Positions 1 to 12,371 of a stretch of DNA of 64,000 nucleotides are shown here, piece by piece. The DNA lies in the NCBI GenBank assembly GCA_023935145.1, contig CM043699.1, forward strand, positions 60,032,638-60,096,637. The letters are read 5' to 3'. A program made the translations under genes and the position numbers. Every line of letters starts with the position of its first letter. The first letter of the stretch is position 1. The notes under the pieces are model-generated. The model made no database searches, had not been told where the DNA came from, and saw nothing but the letters and a program-made list of their open reading frames with translations. The stretch is from Bretschneidera sinensis. Its lineage: Eukaryota > Streptophyta > Magnoliopsida > Brassicales > Akaniaceae.

Positions 1-1154
1 TCAATCATCTCATAAAGTCCATTGTTTCTTGCTGCCTTGATCACTACCAAAGATCCCTTGGCCACCTTGATCTTTCCTCCCTCTAATTTGCATGTATAGC
101 CCATGGAATCCAGCTGCCCCAATGAGATCAAGTTCCTCTTTAAATCTGGAACATACCTCACATTTTCCAGCAGCCTTGTGACTCCATCAAACATCCTCAA
201 TTGGATGTCTCCAATCCCTCTCACATGGCAAGAATTATCATTCCCCAAGAAGACCCTTCCTTCATTGATCTCCTTGAAATTCTTGAACCATTCTTTGTGA
301 GGGCTCATATGATGAGTGCACCCGGTATCCAAGATCCATTTCCCGCTGCCTTCTTGCCCCTTGCTCACACTTGAGCACACAATAAGAACATCATCATCTT
401 GCTGTTCTGTTTTGGCAACCGAAGCCTCTCCATTCTTGGTATGGCTTCCTCCTCTATCCATTGTCATCTTCTTGCAATCTTTCTTGACATGACCCTCCTT
501 ATGGCAGTAGTAGCAGCTTTTCCCTCCAAATCTCAATTCGAAATGCATTCTCCCATGGTTTTCTCTTCTACCTCTGTCCCGGTAGTAGCCATGCATGCTG
601 TTGTGCACTCTTCTATGGCTCTCTCCTCTACCTCTGTCCCGGTAGTAGCCATACATATTTTTGTGCACTCTCCCATGGCTCTCTCCTCTACCTCTGTCCC
701 GGTAGTAGCCATGGTTGCTGCCATACCAAGTTGTTGGCCTTCTTTTAAAGAACATCCCTTTACCACTTAATGCACTCCTTTTCTTGGCATCAAGATTATC
801 TTGCAACTCTTTCTTAGGATCAAATTTAAAAGCAAAGATTCGTTTTCGAAGATACCTCTTATGTGGGAGAGTCTTGGCAAGAAACAATTCATCTAGTTTC
901 TTCCATATTGCAGCTGGATCTTCCGAGTCTCCGAACTCCCTTGTGACATTGTCCGACATGTGCAAGAAAATGGTGTTGTAAGCCATCTTCTTCATCTCGG
1001 TCTGCTGGTCCTCCGTGACACTTGCTGGAAAAGCATCATCTTCTCTAATAGCCAAGTCCATTTTCTGCTGCATGAGAACCGCCTTGATCTTCCGCTTCCA
1101 TAGGGCAAAGTCCCCCTTTCCATCAAACTTCTCTACACAGAAATTTGAAGCCAT
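1..1154 (-). CDS. Copia-1 gag-protease, partial, open to the window edge
   Basis: This is the N-terminal part of a Copia polyprotein: Gag packages element RNA and protease cleaves the polyprotein. The frame starts at 1154 (ATGGCTTCAAATTTC) and I read about 384 codons to position 1 without a stop. Order: Gag N-terminus (WKRKIKAVLMQQKMDLAI), an abrupt join after DNLD to AKKRS, three 20-residue repeats rich in YYRDRGRG (541-720), a CCHC zinc knuckle (CYYCHKEGHVKKDC, about 494-418), then the protease active site WILDTGCTHHM (about 338-306) and pre-integrase sequence. Gags of this family usually have a longer middle between DNLD and the knuckle, so an in-frame internal deletion is likely (inference from family memory). 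A priming site and LTR follow upstream in the expected order. RT and integrase would lie left of the window. Confidence 0.85.
   Translation of the reverse strand, partial: MASNFCVEKFDGKGDFALWKRKIKAVLMQQKMDLAIREDDAFPASVTEDQQTEMKKMAYNTIFLHMSDNVTREFGDSEDPAAIWKKLDELFLAKTLPHKRYLRKRIFAFKFDPKKELQDNLDAKKRSALSGKGMFFKRRPTTWYGSNHGYYRDRGRGESHGRVHKNMYGYYRDRGRGESHRRVHNSMHGYYRDRGRRENHGRMHFELRFGGKSCYYCHKEGHVKKDCKKMTMDRGGSHTKNGEASVAKTEQQDDDVLIVCSSVSKGQEGSGKWILDTGCTHHMSPHKEWFKNFKEINEGRVFLGNDNSCHVRGIGDIQLRMFDGVTRLLENVRYVPDLKRNLISLGQLDSMGYTCKLEGGKIKVAKGSLVVIKAARNNGLYEMI
541..720 (-). repeat. Three tandem 60-bp repeats inside Copia-1 gag
   Basis: Three in-phase 60-bp units each encode about HGYYRDRGRGESHGRVHKNM. 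They differ at only a few positions. They sit directly before the zinc knuckle and add a basic RG-rich segment. The unit length is a multiple of three, so the frame stays open. Confidence 0.9.
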
Positions 1155-1384
1155 CTTTTGCGGACAAGATCCCAGATTTGTGCACTAACCACAACTACTT
1201 TCTTCAACTTCAAGAACACAGATCAAAGATGGATCTTTAACACCATTGCTTGAATCAACCTTCAAGAACACGACCGGATCTTAATCTTTACACCGTTCTT
1301 GAATCACCCAAGAAGTTTGATCTTTGATTCTAGGAGTATTGGCTCCGTACCTTCTACTTCTTGTTCCGATAACCAGCTATGCAA

Positions 1385-1396
1385 GCTCTGATGCCA
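1385..1396 (-). other. Copia-1 primer binding site (tRNA-iMet type)
   Basis: The minus strand reads TGGCATCAGAGC, one change from the usual plant Copia primer site TGGTATCAGAGC. It is one base inside the LTR end. Positions 1155-1384 between it and the gag start form the leader, with two copies of a short segment containing CACCGTTCTTGAA. Confidence 0.85.
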
Positions 1397-1397
1397 C

Positions 1398-2168
1398 TAT
1401 TGGAAATCACCTTGACAAGATGCCCAGGTGGTGATCTTCCAAACACCCAAGTCTTGAATGACTTGTAGAAAAGAAAACAGCAATCGAACATAAGAACAGA
1501 AAATCAAAGAAAGAAAGAAGATAAGCAATTTGTTATCGAGGTTCTGCAATGTGCCTACGTCCCCGTGAGTTCCTCCAAACTCTCTGCACTAAATCAATGG
1601 TTCTTACAAAGTTACAGCAACCCCCTTCAAGAAACCACAATGTTCTTGAAGAAACAAGAAGAGAAGGAAGAAGATGAGAACTCAACAATGTTCTCTAATC
1701 TAATCTAGACTCTCTCTATCTTATTACAACCAGCCTCACTACAAGAGTCCCTCTTGTGTTTATGTCTCTCTACACAATTCTCTCTTAGTGTTTACAATGA
1801 TCTCACAATGTCACAAATCTCTCTTGTATGTGTGTTGAATAAACCTTGTTGTAGTGTTTGAAAATGAGGCTTAAGAACCCCTTTTATACCCTCTTAATTC
1901 TTGGACATTCTTGTGAGTCATTATTCTCCCTTTGATCATGTTCTTCCTTTAATCTCAGCCCTACATCACTCTCTAAGTGATGCTGTGCGTTTTGGTGTGG
2001 TGCTGTGTGCTGTGGCGTGACCTGATGCTGCAGCCTCCTGATGCTGTGCGCACACCTCCTGCCTGTGGGTAGAAACTTCCACAGCAGTGTGCTTGACCTT
2101 CCCATGCTCAAAATTTAAGCACACACATGTGTGCAACCTTATAACGTGCTGAACTTTGATATCCCACA
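1398..2168 (-). mobile_element. Copia-1 5' LTR (minus orientation)
   Basis: The right edge reads ...ATATCCCACA, giving a sense start TGTGGGATATC. The left edge TATTGGAAATCACC matches TGTTGGAAAATCACC of the sister LTR at 19469, so the terminal TG has become TA. On the minus strand a TATA box TATAAAAG lies at 1888-1881. Length is about 771 bp. The partner LTR and target duplication are outside the window. It interrupts element D just past D's zinc knuckles. Confidence 0.8.
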
Positions 2169-3541
2169 ATTGGTTTGGACATTAACTAACCTTAGACAAT
2201 GTGTGGACATGTTTGAAACTTAGGCAAATAACAACATCTATAATATAGCATAATCCTTTTGAAGATGTTCAATTGAACCACAATGATGACACATTTTAAC
2301 AGTGAAATCTCATGATATATGGCTCACCTATCCACAATGAAAACATCCTTTAGGATTCAACCCCAAGATATTAACATCTCCTCTGCCTAAAATACCTCTT
2401 CCTCTGCACTAACTTCATAATTGAAATGTTTGCCCTATAGTTCTCTAAATTCCTCCTATTGAAGTTTGCATAACTGATATTGTTGGTTCCTTTTGTTGAC
2501 CTTGGTTCAATAGAAATGATTTATATCCCATACATTGTCTATCTTAATAAACTAATCTACTTCTTTAGAAAGGTCAAACTCTTTGAGTTCTAAATCTATA
2601 GCTTCCTTCTTTGGTATCCTCCAACCTACTCATCTTTTTCCGTTCATGACGTCCCTTTAACTCCATTACATCCTTATCTACTCATAGTGCTTTATCCACT
2701 AATTTAGAATAGGTGGGAAAATCCAGATAAGAAAGTTTAGTACGAATCTCATAATTCAAACTGTCAAGGAACCTTTTGAATTTCCTTTCTTTAGTATCTG
2801 CAAATTCTGGAACAAATCTGGATAGTGCGGTAAACCTTCCATCATATTAGGTTACTATCAAAGCATTTTGTCTTAGATAAAATAAATCCTTTTTCTAATT
2901 GTGCTTTAAAGAAATCAAGAAAACATTTATCATAAAACACTTCCTTAAACCTTATCCACGTCAATGGTTTATCAACATCATTCCTCAGCTTTGGAAAAAT
3001 GTTATCCCAACAGCTCGACGCCTCCTCCTCCAATTTAAACGATGCGAAGACAACTTTCTCTTTATCCGAAACTGGTAATACTTCAAATAGATGTTCCATC
3101 TTCTTAATCCAGTTCTCAGTTTCCAGAGGATTCTCATAACTCTTAAAAATGGGTAGAGATAGTTTATTGAACCGATTGAATATATCCCCTTCATTTTCTC
3201 TTCTCAATTCATATTATCTTATCAGAACACCCTTCTAAGGACATCTACTAACCTTCTAGTAAATCTAGAGCTTGTCTATCTTGCTCCCCCAATCTATGTT
3301 CTAGTTCCTTGATTCTACCCAATGCTTGAGCCGATGTTTCTCGTAATTCATCTCTCTCACTAGTATCTCATATGCCCCTACTAGTAGCACCAGATGTGCT
3401 ACTAACATGTTCCTCCTTAGGAACTTCATGTTCTATATTCCTTCGCAATGGGGGTTGTCCTCAACCCCGGGTTGGAACATTACCGCTTCTTCGGGCACGT
3501 CCCACAACCTTACCTCTACCTCTATTCTGTCCATGTGGCAT
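2169..3541 (-). pseudogene. Element D gag (gypsy, Del/chromovirus-like), broken
   Basis: The minus strand begins at 3541 with a basic N-terminus (MPHGQNRGRGKVVGRARR). After stops and frame changes, a typical gypsy gag core follows (3207-2842, with ENWIKKMEHLFEVLPV and KEKVVFASFKLEEEA). It continues in another frame with FVPEFADTKERKFKRFLDSL (about 2820-2750), then two decayed CCHC knuckles (CFHCG and CHHCGSIEHLQKD, about 2350-2230). Several stops and frameshifts make it non-coding today. The 5' side has a primer site and long LTR in the right order. The 3' side ends at the Copia-1 insertion, so protease and pol are not visible. Confidence 0.75.
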
Positions 3542-3621
3542 CCTTAATCCCTATACGAAATAACTCATTTAGAAACAATAACACTAGACTCAAATAATCT
3601 ATATAATTTTTAAACCTAAAT

Positions 3622-3632
3622 CTTTGATACCA
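3622..3632 (-). other. Element D primer binding site
   Basis: The minus strand reads TGGTATCAAAG, close to the tRNA-iMet complement TGGTATCAGAG. It lies about 5 bases from the LTR end at 3638 and upstream of gag, as expected. Confidence 0.7.
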
Positions 3633-3637
3633 AAAAA

Positions 3638-6284
3638 TATAATGACCCATCCCAAGTGGGCCCTCCTTGGAATGATATCCAATACTTTTTCGAACTAAGC
3701 ACCTGGACAATCATACATAATAACAAAAGTTTCTTGACTTACATCATATTATTTAAAATATTCATATAATTATATCAAAAACTCTAAGTATATTGCTTAA
3801 AGATTACATGGTGTCTCAAGGGACACAACCTTCGATGGTTGATTTTTATACATGAATAAACTACATACATATACAAACTTATACAAAAGAACTGAATAAG
3901 GATGCCTCGCACGTGGACCAACCTAAGAGACTTTAATGTCTTCAAAAATTGCTGCCTAAGATCAAAGATCTTCTGCAAAACTTTCTCTAAAGATTAATGG
4001 GAGGGGTTAGCTATAAAGCTCATCGAGTACTCACTTTTAGTTAAAGTAATTGTTTTCAAATCCTTATTTAATCAAGTGTTATTCTTATAGTATTAAGAAT
4101 TTTCATTTATCCATAGACATAAATATTACAAGCCTTTCAGTAGGCAAATCAAACATATACCCTTCATGGGTAAATCAAATCACTCGCCTTTCATGGGCCT
4201 ATTAATTCATACGTCCTTCTTAGGCCAATTAAATCATTTTCACATAATCTATAATGCAATATGAAATGATGCATAATTTAATTAGTTAAAAAATAAATAC
4301 AATATGGACATCTCCCCACATATAGGTACGTCATTCTCAATCATTCACTCACAATTTCATAATTTCACAAATTTTGGATCCCATACACCAATCTTTCAGG
4401 TGGGGTCCTAAACATCCAAAGTCTGTTCGGTACCCTTTCACTCCTCGTGGGAACGAACCTACCTCAATTTCTCCCATCACTCTCTCCTCAATAACATACT
4501 TTTAAATCAACACATGATATAATGAATATAAACATAACATAATCATCATTCCAATTCTATCCATTTACTTATGTGCAAACATAAGGAGTCTCATTATCTC
4601 ATTATATGCAAAGACATAACTTATACTTTTCATAAGTATTAATCTTTCTTTTTTATTATTGACCTTCACGTTTACTAAATATAAAGTAATTTCACCTTGA
4701 AAATCGAGTCTTAATCTCGAATTATTACCTTACCCTTATTACATTCTTCAATTCCACCTATAGAAGATATTACTTAACTAATCAAAATAATGGTTACATA
4801 ATCATAACACTTGATTACACTAGGAAAGAAAGTAAAGAAGTTTTAAACTATGTCCTAACTCCAAGTATTTACTCTCTCTTGGTCTAAGTGTTCTTATAAC
4901 AATTTAACTCTATTTCTAACTCATAATTCATTTGGAATAGTTTAAAAGGAGTTAAAACCTTGAAATATAAGAAAAACTTTGATTTTCTTTGAGAATAAGC
5001 TGATCTAGTTGTTTGTATTATTCTTTCAGTCAACTATATTGCTATTTCAGTTGTCTGTATAGAACTTTCAATTGACTTAATTAAGTCCAAAAACTTTCTA
5101 CCCATTTTTCAGTCGACTAGGTACTTATACTAGTACCCTTGATGCAGGTCCTCCAATCGACTGGATGAAGCTACCAGTCGATTGGTAACCCGATTTCAGC
5201 AAAAACATCCGAGAAAATTCAAATTTTTCCTTTAAAATCACCATGATTTATTCATAATTTCCCAAATCCTTTGACATATAAATGTTTCCCGAAGGTTTTA
5301 AGACAAAACCCCACAATACCCATAACAAATTTCAAGTTTAAAACTTCAAACCATAAATCCCAATAAAAAAAATCATTCTTCAAACCTAAAGACCCATTAT
5401 CTTTTCAAATCGTTTCAAGATGCTTTCAAATCCAAAATTTCTGTACTCAAGCTCATGAAATTAACTTAATAGAACATATTTTGAAACTCTTAAGATATAT
5501 TTTTCAAATTTTTCTATAAACACTTGAATTAAATAAATTGAAACTTAGATTCTACACAATTTATATACGAGAACAAAGAAATTAAGCCCAAAAATCCTTG
5601 GTATTTTTCTTCCCAAATCCTCAATTCTTCTAGCATAAAAGTAAAGAGAAAAGAAGAGAGTAGAGAAGTCTTGAAATTTTTGAAAATTTTGAGAGTGAGC
5701 CGAGAATGAGAGTTGTCTCTCTCTTTCTCTCTTCAATCTATTTATACAAAAGATTGAAAAACCTTCTCTATCCTTCCCTTACCCTTTAATTGCAATTTTA
5801 CTAACTCTTTTCACTCTTTCTCTAATTCAATAAAACCCCCAAAATTCTTAATTCTCTTCATAGTTTCCTATAGAAACTATCTTATCTCCCAATATAATTA
5901 ATCCTCACAATCAACACAAAGAATTTAATTGTTTCTAAATTAAAGAAAATAGTAATTCAAATAAAAACATTAATATAAAAGAATGGTTTCTACATAAACT
6001 AAGTTAGGGAAGGCATCACAAACCTACCAAATTATCTTTAGGATTAGGCAATCAAATATGCTTGGTATGTCCTCAATAGATTCCCCAATAAAGTTGTACG
6101 TAAAATACCGTTTGAACTCTAGACCAATAGAAAACACATATTTAACTACCTTTATGTTTTGGGATGTCCTACAGAACTTTATCTTTATGTTCCCAATAAA
6201 ATTAAGATAGATTCTAGATCAAATCGTTTCTATTTCATAGCATATCTAGATCATTTAAAAGGTTACATATTTTATCGCCCCACA
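3638..6284 (-). mobile_element. Element D 5' LTR (long gypsy LTR)
   Basis: The sense LTR end GGGATGGGTCATTATA sits next to the primer site. The far edge is placed at ...CGCCCCACA (sense TGTGGGGCGAT) because Copia E1 sequence starts beyond it; this edge is less certain. Length is about 2.65 kb, close to the 2.54-kb LTR of G. The last part resembles the G LTR end (both have CAGGT...GTGCT.AGTT before the GGGATGGGTCATTATA end). It contains a small cluster of CAGTCGACT-like motifs at 5020-5190. No gene seen. Confidence 0.65.
5020..5190. repeat. Cluster of CAGTCGACT-like palindromic motifs in the D LTR
   Basis: Spaced variants of a SalI-like palindrome occur: CAGTCAACT, CAGTTGTCT, CAATTGACT, CAGTCGACTAGG, CAATCGACTGG and CCAGTCGATTGG. 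A similar cluster lies at 49500-49710 in Copia E2. Confidence 0.7.
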
Positions 6285-8200
6285 CGTGGTACTAGAGTAA
6301 CTAAATTTTAAATAACTAAATTCTTGGAGAATGATGTGGCTAAACAAGGAAGTTTTTCTTTAGGTATAGAGGAAAACAGGAGAATGAAATAATATTTTTT
6401 CTCTAAGTATATAATAAGATTTAATGGTATGTACAACTATGGTTACACCTTTAAAAGATCAGGAGAAAGTTATTCAACAGGCATCTATAGAGATTTCTCA
6501 AACTCGAGAGGAACTTATGGAAGTGCCAATTTGAAGATCTGCTAGGAAGAAGAGATCCTCCATTTCACCCGATTATGTGGTCTACTTAGGTGAGAGTGAT
6601 TTTAACATAAGTCATGTGGTAGATCAAGTGAATTTCTCATATATTATTTTTTTTCTCAACATAAGTCTGTGGTGGGATGTGATGAGAGTTGGGATTCATT
6701 CTATGGGATATAATGGTGTAGAAAGCTTGTAGAGCTACCTGAAGATTGTAAGGCCATTGGTTGCAAGTGGGTGTACAAGATCAAGAAGGATTCAAAAGGG
6801 AAAAATGAAAGTCTCAAAGCCAGATTAGTTGCCAAATGATTCACTTAGAGAGAATGAACTGACTACAATGAAACCTTTTCTCCAGTTTTCACCAAGGATT
6901 CTTTCAGAGTGATAATATAACAAATAGTTCATTATGATATAGAGTTACATCAGATTGATATGAAAACATATTTTCTCAATGGAGATCTTTGTGAGGAAGT
7001 TTATACGATGTAGCCTAAAGGATTTATGGAAGATGGTAAGGATCATCTAGAATATAGACTCAAGTAGTCTATATATGGGCTCAAAAAAGCTTCTAAACAA
7101 TGGTATATGAAGTTTGATGAAGTTGTTACTTCTTTCACTTTCGTTGAGAATAAGATAGACTTGTGTATATACCCTAAAATCAGTGGGAGTAAGTTTATTT
7201 TCCTCATTCTATATGAGGATGATATCTTGCTTGCCAGTAGTGATGATTGTTGCTAGAGACCAAGCTATTATTATCTGATCATTTTGATATGAAGAATCTT
7301 AGTGAAGTATTTTTTCCTTGGGATTGAGATTTTTAGGGATAAATCTCATTTCATATTAAGTCTTTCTCAAAAAGCTTATTTTGAATGTGTCTTGGATAGG
7401 TTTTCCATGTGTAATTGCAATCATGGGGATGCGCGAGTAGCTAAAGGTAATAAGTTTAGTTTGGCCTAGTGTTCGAGGAATGAGGTTATGAGAGAGTCCA
7501 TGAATAAGGTACCATATGCAAGCGCGCTTAGAAGCATTACTTATGTGCAAGTTTGCACTAGACTTAATATTGCTTTTAAAGTAAGTGTTCTTCGTTGATA
7601 TCAGTCAAATCTAGGTAAGGATCACCGGATGACTACTAAGAAGGTGATGATGTGCCTAAAGACGACAATAGATTTTAAACTAGTTTATTGAAGAGTTGAA
7701 AACCTTTAGTTGGTAGGCTATACAAATTTAGACTTTGCTAGTTATAAGGATGATAAAAGTTTCATGTCGAGATTTGTGTTTATGATGGCATGAGGAGTTG
7801 ATTCTTGGAAAAGTGTCAAACAAACATTTGTTACTTCTTCTACTATGCATGTGGAGTTTGTAGCATATTTGGAGTCGTGAATCAAGCTGTTTAGTTAAAG
7901 AATTTTACTATTGAGTTATTCGTGGTTGAGTCAATTGCTAGGCTCATACAGTTTTACTGTGATAATGTTTCTATAGTAATATTCTCTAAGAATAATAAAA
8001 GTATCACTTGGTCAAATCATATGGAAGTAAAGTATTTGACAATTAAGGAATTGGTAAAGAAAGGTGATGTGATAGTGCAACACATTGGGATAAACGATAT
8101 GGTTCTAATTCGTTGACCAAAGAACTATGCCCAAATATCTTTCAGAAACATGTGGACAATATGGGTTTAGTTCAGTCTTTTGATGTACTTAGTTAGTGAG
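6285..8200 (+). pseudogene. Copia E1 pol remnant (RT and RNase H), many stops
   Basis: This reads as Copia reverse transcriptase and RNase H in several frames. Seen in order: CKWVYKIKKDSKG (about 6762), YNETFSPVFTKDSFRVI, HQIDMKTYFLNGDLCEEVY (about 6952), IYGLKKASKQWY, the catalytic box LYEDDILLASSD (about 7210-7245; usual YVDD has become YEDD), and the RNase H end LIQFYCDNVSIVIFSKNNKS with HMEVKYLTIKE (7946-8060). The family is Tork/TNT1-like by these motifs. In-frame stops and frameshifts are frequent. Its 5' part is missing: the left edge coincides with the outer end of the D LTR, so D probably inserted into E1. It shares LTR and 3' sequence with E2. Confidence 0.8.
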
Positions 8201-8919
8201 AGGCATTAATTTAGCTTTTCATGTTTATTTAGTTTTCATCTATCTTTGCATCTTTTGGTGATGAACTCTGAATTATTGCATTTATGATTATCACTTGCTT
8301 TTTGTTATATAGAGTTTATATCCTTACAGTTTTGATATTATTGTATTATTTTGCATGTGAATACCTAAAATCATGACATGTCATATACATATATGTGAAG
8401 TCTTAAGATATATCAGTCTTAAGCATAAACGCTTAGGGCATTCGTTTGTAAATTTCAAGCCTTGTGGGTATGTCTATTCGCACGTAAAGATTATCTCAAG
8501 ATATTGGGTTGCTATTAAGATATACAGACTTGTTATTAGAGCTATAAGGATTTTCTCTAAGTGTGCTTATGCTGCTTGAAGGAAAAGAAAATAATGACCA
8601 ACAAGTAAGATTATTATGTTTAGATCACTTAAGGACTTTACTTTTCTAGCTACACTACCACACTAAATCGATGTTGATAAAGTTGATTGGCTCATGTATT
8701 CATGGAAGGTCTTGTGTTGCTTAATGATGTACTTATCACCATGATTTGGGATTAAAAGCTTTATTGGACCAGATTAACACTTATAGTAGTCTCTAAACCA
8801 ATTGCTTTTAAAATTGTGCACACATGATGTTTTATTGTTATCTTTGTGTAAGAGTCATTTTAAAATGATAAATTTGTTCATTAAAACTGATAACAACTAA
8901 TGTGTCCCAAATGGGAGAA
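8201..8919 (+). other. Copia E1 3' non-coding region and polypurine tract
   Basis: No gene seen. Short blocks match E2 in opposite orientation at 43240-43940 and near 45110. The purine tract AAATGGGAGAA (8909-8919) directly precedes the LTR. Confidence 0.6.
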
Positions 8920-9448
8920 TGTTGGAATTTTCTTATAAAGTGGGCTTACATTAATTATGGATTTTAGGTTTTTGTAAAAATGGGCTAAGTAATTGGCCTA
9001 TTGGTGAGACTTAAAGAGATCCCACATAAGGTGATCTATTAATTGGGCCTAACTCCTATGTGTTGAGTATGGACTTACTAGTGTAGGCTTTAATAACCCA
9101 TTAAGTCTTTGATGAGAATCCTAAAGGGATACTATATAAGGATTACAGCTAAGTTTCCCTTTCTAGTTCCAAAACATAACTCTAAAGTTTCTATCTCATC
9201 GATGAAGCCATACCACAAGAGGTAAAAAAGGGGGAAAGCCTTAGTCTATGTTTTCAGTAATAGTTTTCAGATTCAACATTCTTGTTCATGTGACTTTGTG
9301 TTGATCGCTTATTTCCACTACACAATTCATCATGGAATTTAATACAGGTACACGTTAAGGTTATCTAATTTAATTTTATTATATGAGGTGTTCGACAATC
9401 CAATTATGCTTGATTCTAGGATTGAATTGTTACATGACAATTCTCACA
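8920..9448 (+). mobile_element. Copia E1 3' LTR
   Basis: It starts TGTTGGAATTTTC after the purine tract and ends CAATTCTCACA. Both edges were placed by comparison with the E2 LTRs (end CAATTCTTACA). TATA box TATATAAG at 9133-9140. Right of 9448 the integrase frame of G resumes, so E1 lies inside G. Confidence 0.8.
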
Positions 9449-9835
9449 CTTTGTATATTGGTCTGTACGAGATCTTTGAGAGAGTGGGACCCATTGCTTA
9501 CAACTTGTCATTACTCGCAAAGCTTATCCAACTCCATCATGTTTTTGACATGTCAACTTTGCGTAAGTATATACGTGATGAGTCGCACATCCCTTTTAGT
9601 CTGTTGAGGTTCAAGAGGATCTTTCTTATGTGGAAATACCTGTGAAGATTTCTAATACAAAAGATAAAGTTTATGAAATAATGTTATACCTTTGGTAAAG
9701 GTGCTTTGGAGAAACTAAGGAATCAAAGAGGCTACTTCGGAATATGAGGTAGACACGCGGAGTCAATGCCCCCTGTTATTTTTGGATTCAGGTGAAAAAA
9801 ATTTCGAGGGCGAAATTTGATTGAGAGAGTTGAAT
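9449..9835 (+). pseudogene. Chromovirus G integrase C-terminus, truncated
   Basis: The first part reads LYIGLYEIFERVGPIAYNLSLL, then a match to the family block HNVFHVSMLRKY (here HHVFDMSTLRKY), DESHI, and after a frameshift VEVQEDLSYVEIPVKI and IPLVKVLWRN.GIKEAT. These are the integrase tail motifs of Del/Tekay-type gypsy elements. The end FEGEI lies directly before the LTR, matching the usual FRGR/FEGR ending of these elements. Everything upstream in G is cut off by E1 and D. Confidence 0.8.
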
Positions 9836-11529
9836 TGTAGAACCCGATTTTTATTAGAACATATTTGATCGCTTGAGTTCATTTTCATGCATTCATGCAT
9901 ACATGAGCATGCATTTAAAAATTTATTTATTATTTTATTTTATGATAAGATTTGCATGACTCATTAAAAAAAATCATGAGAAAGGTATCAATCATATTGA
10001 AGTTATAAGCTAAAAGAAAATTTTAGAGTTTAACATACGAATTAGTAAAAGGGTAAATTTTCAAAAGATAAATGGAAGAAAAATTCACCATTTCCTTAGT
10101 TAAGGCAGTATATAAACAATTGGGCAGCCCCATAACCACTCATTTTGCTAAAAATATCTCTCATACTCTCTAGAATTTCAGACAATTTCTCTCTCTCTCT
10201 CTCTATATATATTTTTCTCTCAAAAACCTAGAAAACAAAAATATCCTAAACTTTAACTTCCTTACCCCTGACACCAACACACCACTCCCACACTCAAACA
10301 TCCCAATGGACCTTGTCGAGAGGAAGCAGACGGATAAAGAGGTGTCATCAAATGCACGAGGGAAGGCGATGCATGGACCCCAAACATGTGACAGAAAATG
10401 TTTCCTTTTGTATTTTGGACCAATTTTTGCTATGATTTTGAGATATAATTTGTTTCTTTCTTCTTTTGCCTTTAAAATAGGTTCAAAAACTTTATTTTTG
10501 AGCTTTGTTTGTATTAGTTTAGATTTAAAATGAATTAGTTTGATTTATTTGAAGTTAGAGTGAGTTATGGAGGAATTCTTGATTTTATCTTCATGATCCG
10601 TGATGTTAAAGCATGATTTGAGTTATTGGTAACGTAAGATATGGAAGTTTAGACCAAAAGAAGTATGAATCTAGTTAGGATTGGATAAATTTCATGGATG
10701 AGGAAATTTTTTAAGAAAAGATTAAATTTTTGTTGAAATTCTTTAATTTAGAATTAGAACAATTTAATATAAATTTTTTACTAAATTTCATTCATGATTA
10801 TTTTTGAAACTTGAAACCCAAATTTTTTGAAAGTATTTTACTAAACCAAAAGCTTTACATTAGGCATAAACTTTAGTTTTGAAAGAAATGAAAAGAAATT
10901 GAAGAAAAGTGGACATATTACGGTTTTCAAATTTGTTTCTATAATCTCTTCCTAAAATAACTTAAAAATTTATCATTAAGCAAGAAAACTAGGTTATACA
11001 CATTCTAGGCAAAATCTTGCATTTTCATAGTGGAGCACAATGTGTATTCAAAATCATATAGTATGCATGATGTGTATGAGAATAACATTTTAGATGATTT
11101 ATCAACATGGCGAAGTGTGTGATGTGCATCCAGGGTTTTGTGATAAAGTATGATATGTGTGTGTGTGCATGTGTGTTGTCAGAAGGTTGTACACAAGCCA
11201 TATCATGTTGCATAGTGTGCGTGAATGGTTAACTATCATGGAGCTAAGTGTTATATGTATCTAGGTGCCAATAAGGATAATGAAAAGGGAAAACAGATAG
11301 CGCAAATCTAGCTTATTTGATCGCGTGACAAGGTAAGTTTCATATTATCTCAAGTACTCAAGAAGGAGATAGGATCATAGGAGCTAAAATAATTGGTAAT
11401 AATGAAAACCCACAATAGAAGACCCTTTAGAAAAATGAAAAATTGAGTAGGTATGAAATAATAGTGAAACATCTAGAGATATGTTATAAATGCAATGGAT
11501 GTAGGATGGGAACTGTGTTGGTTGGTAAG

Positions 11530-11581
<52 letters not shown>

Positions 11582-12371
11582 TTGTATTGATGTATTGAAA
11601 ATGTGTTTGCTTACTTCTCTATTTTCTGGTGAATGTGTGTGCATCTTAATCTAAATTTCATATGATTGAGTACGGCCCGCCTAACAGGGGTGAAGGTTTC
11701 TGAGGTTGGGCTGATAGTAGGGCCTGCTAGGGATAGGTGAGGGAGTCCGAGGTAGGGATGTTGTTGTATGTGCTGGCTTGGAGAGATGTCCTTGTTACGG
11801 TAAATGAAATGAATTGAGATGTTGAAATAAATATAAGGTGAAAACGAGTGGTGCATGTGCATTGAATATGATAATTGTTTTGTGATGTGATGAGAATGCG
11901 TGCTTTGAATTTGGTTGTTATGTGAAATGATGAGAATGAGTTGTGAATGATGGAAATTTTTATGATTAAAGATTTTATGGAGATCTTATGTGCATGGTAA
12001 CCTAGGTGATGACAACTTTACCCCGATGTAATGAAAAAAAGAAAGTGTGGGATTAATAAGCTAAGAGATATTATGTCAAGATACTTATAACTTATAATCT
12101 GGTTATGTGATAAGGCTTTGTAATGAAACTTGAACTGGTTGTTCTTTGTAAAAATTGTATCATAAATTTTTACAACTGAATTATAATAAATAAAAAAAGA
12201 CATCTTGCATCTGTAAATATTTGATTGTATGTGGTGATGGTTTATGTGGAATCATGAATGGTGAAGTGTTGAACTCTAGTGTTTTGTGTGCATTTCATTA
12301 CAGGTTAGGTGCTCAGTTTTTAGAGGTAATGATTCCATGCGAGTAGAGTTTGCGAGGGATGGGTCATTATA
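9836..12371 (+). mobile_element. Chromovirus G 3' LTR
   Basis: It starts TGTAGAACCCG just after the integrase end and finishes GGGATGGGTCATTATA, the same end as the D LTR. Length about 2.54 kb. It holds a CT-rich stretch near 10189-10205 and a long TA microsatellite. Short ORFs inside show no family features. The other LTR is not in the window. Confidence 0.7.
11533..11579. repeat. (TA)n microsatellite
   Basis: About 23 uninterrupted TA units inside the G LTR. Confidence 0.95.

Noticed and set aside
533..766. Minus-strand frame with METTGTEVEER-type repeats
   Set aside because: It is the wrong frame of the 60-bp repeats inside Copia-1 gag; the true frame runs through the zinc knuckle and protease.
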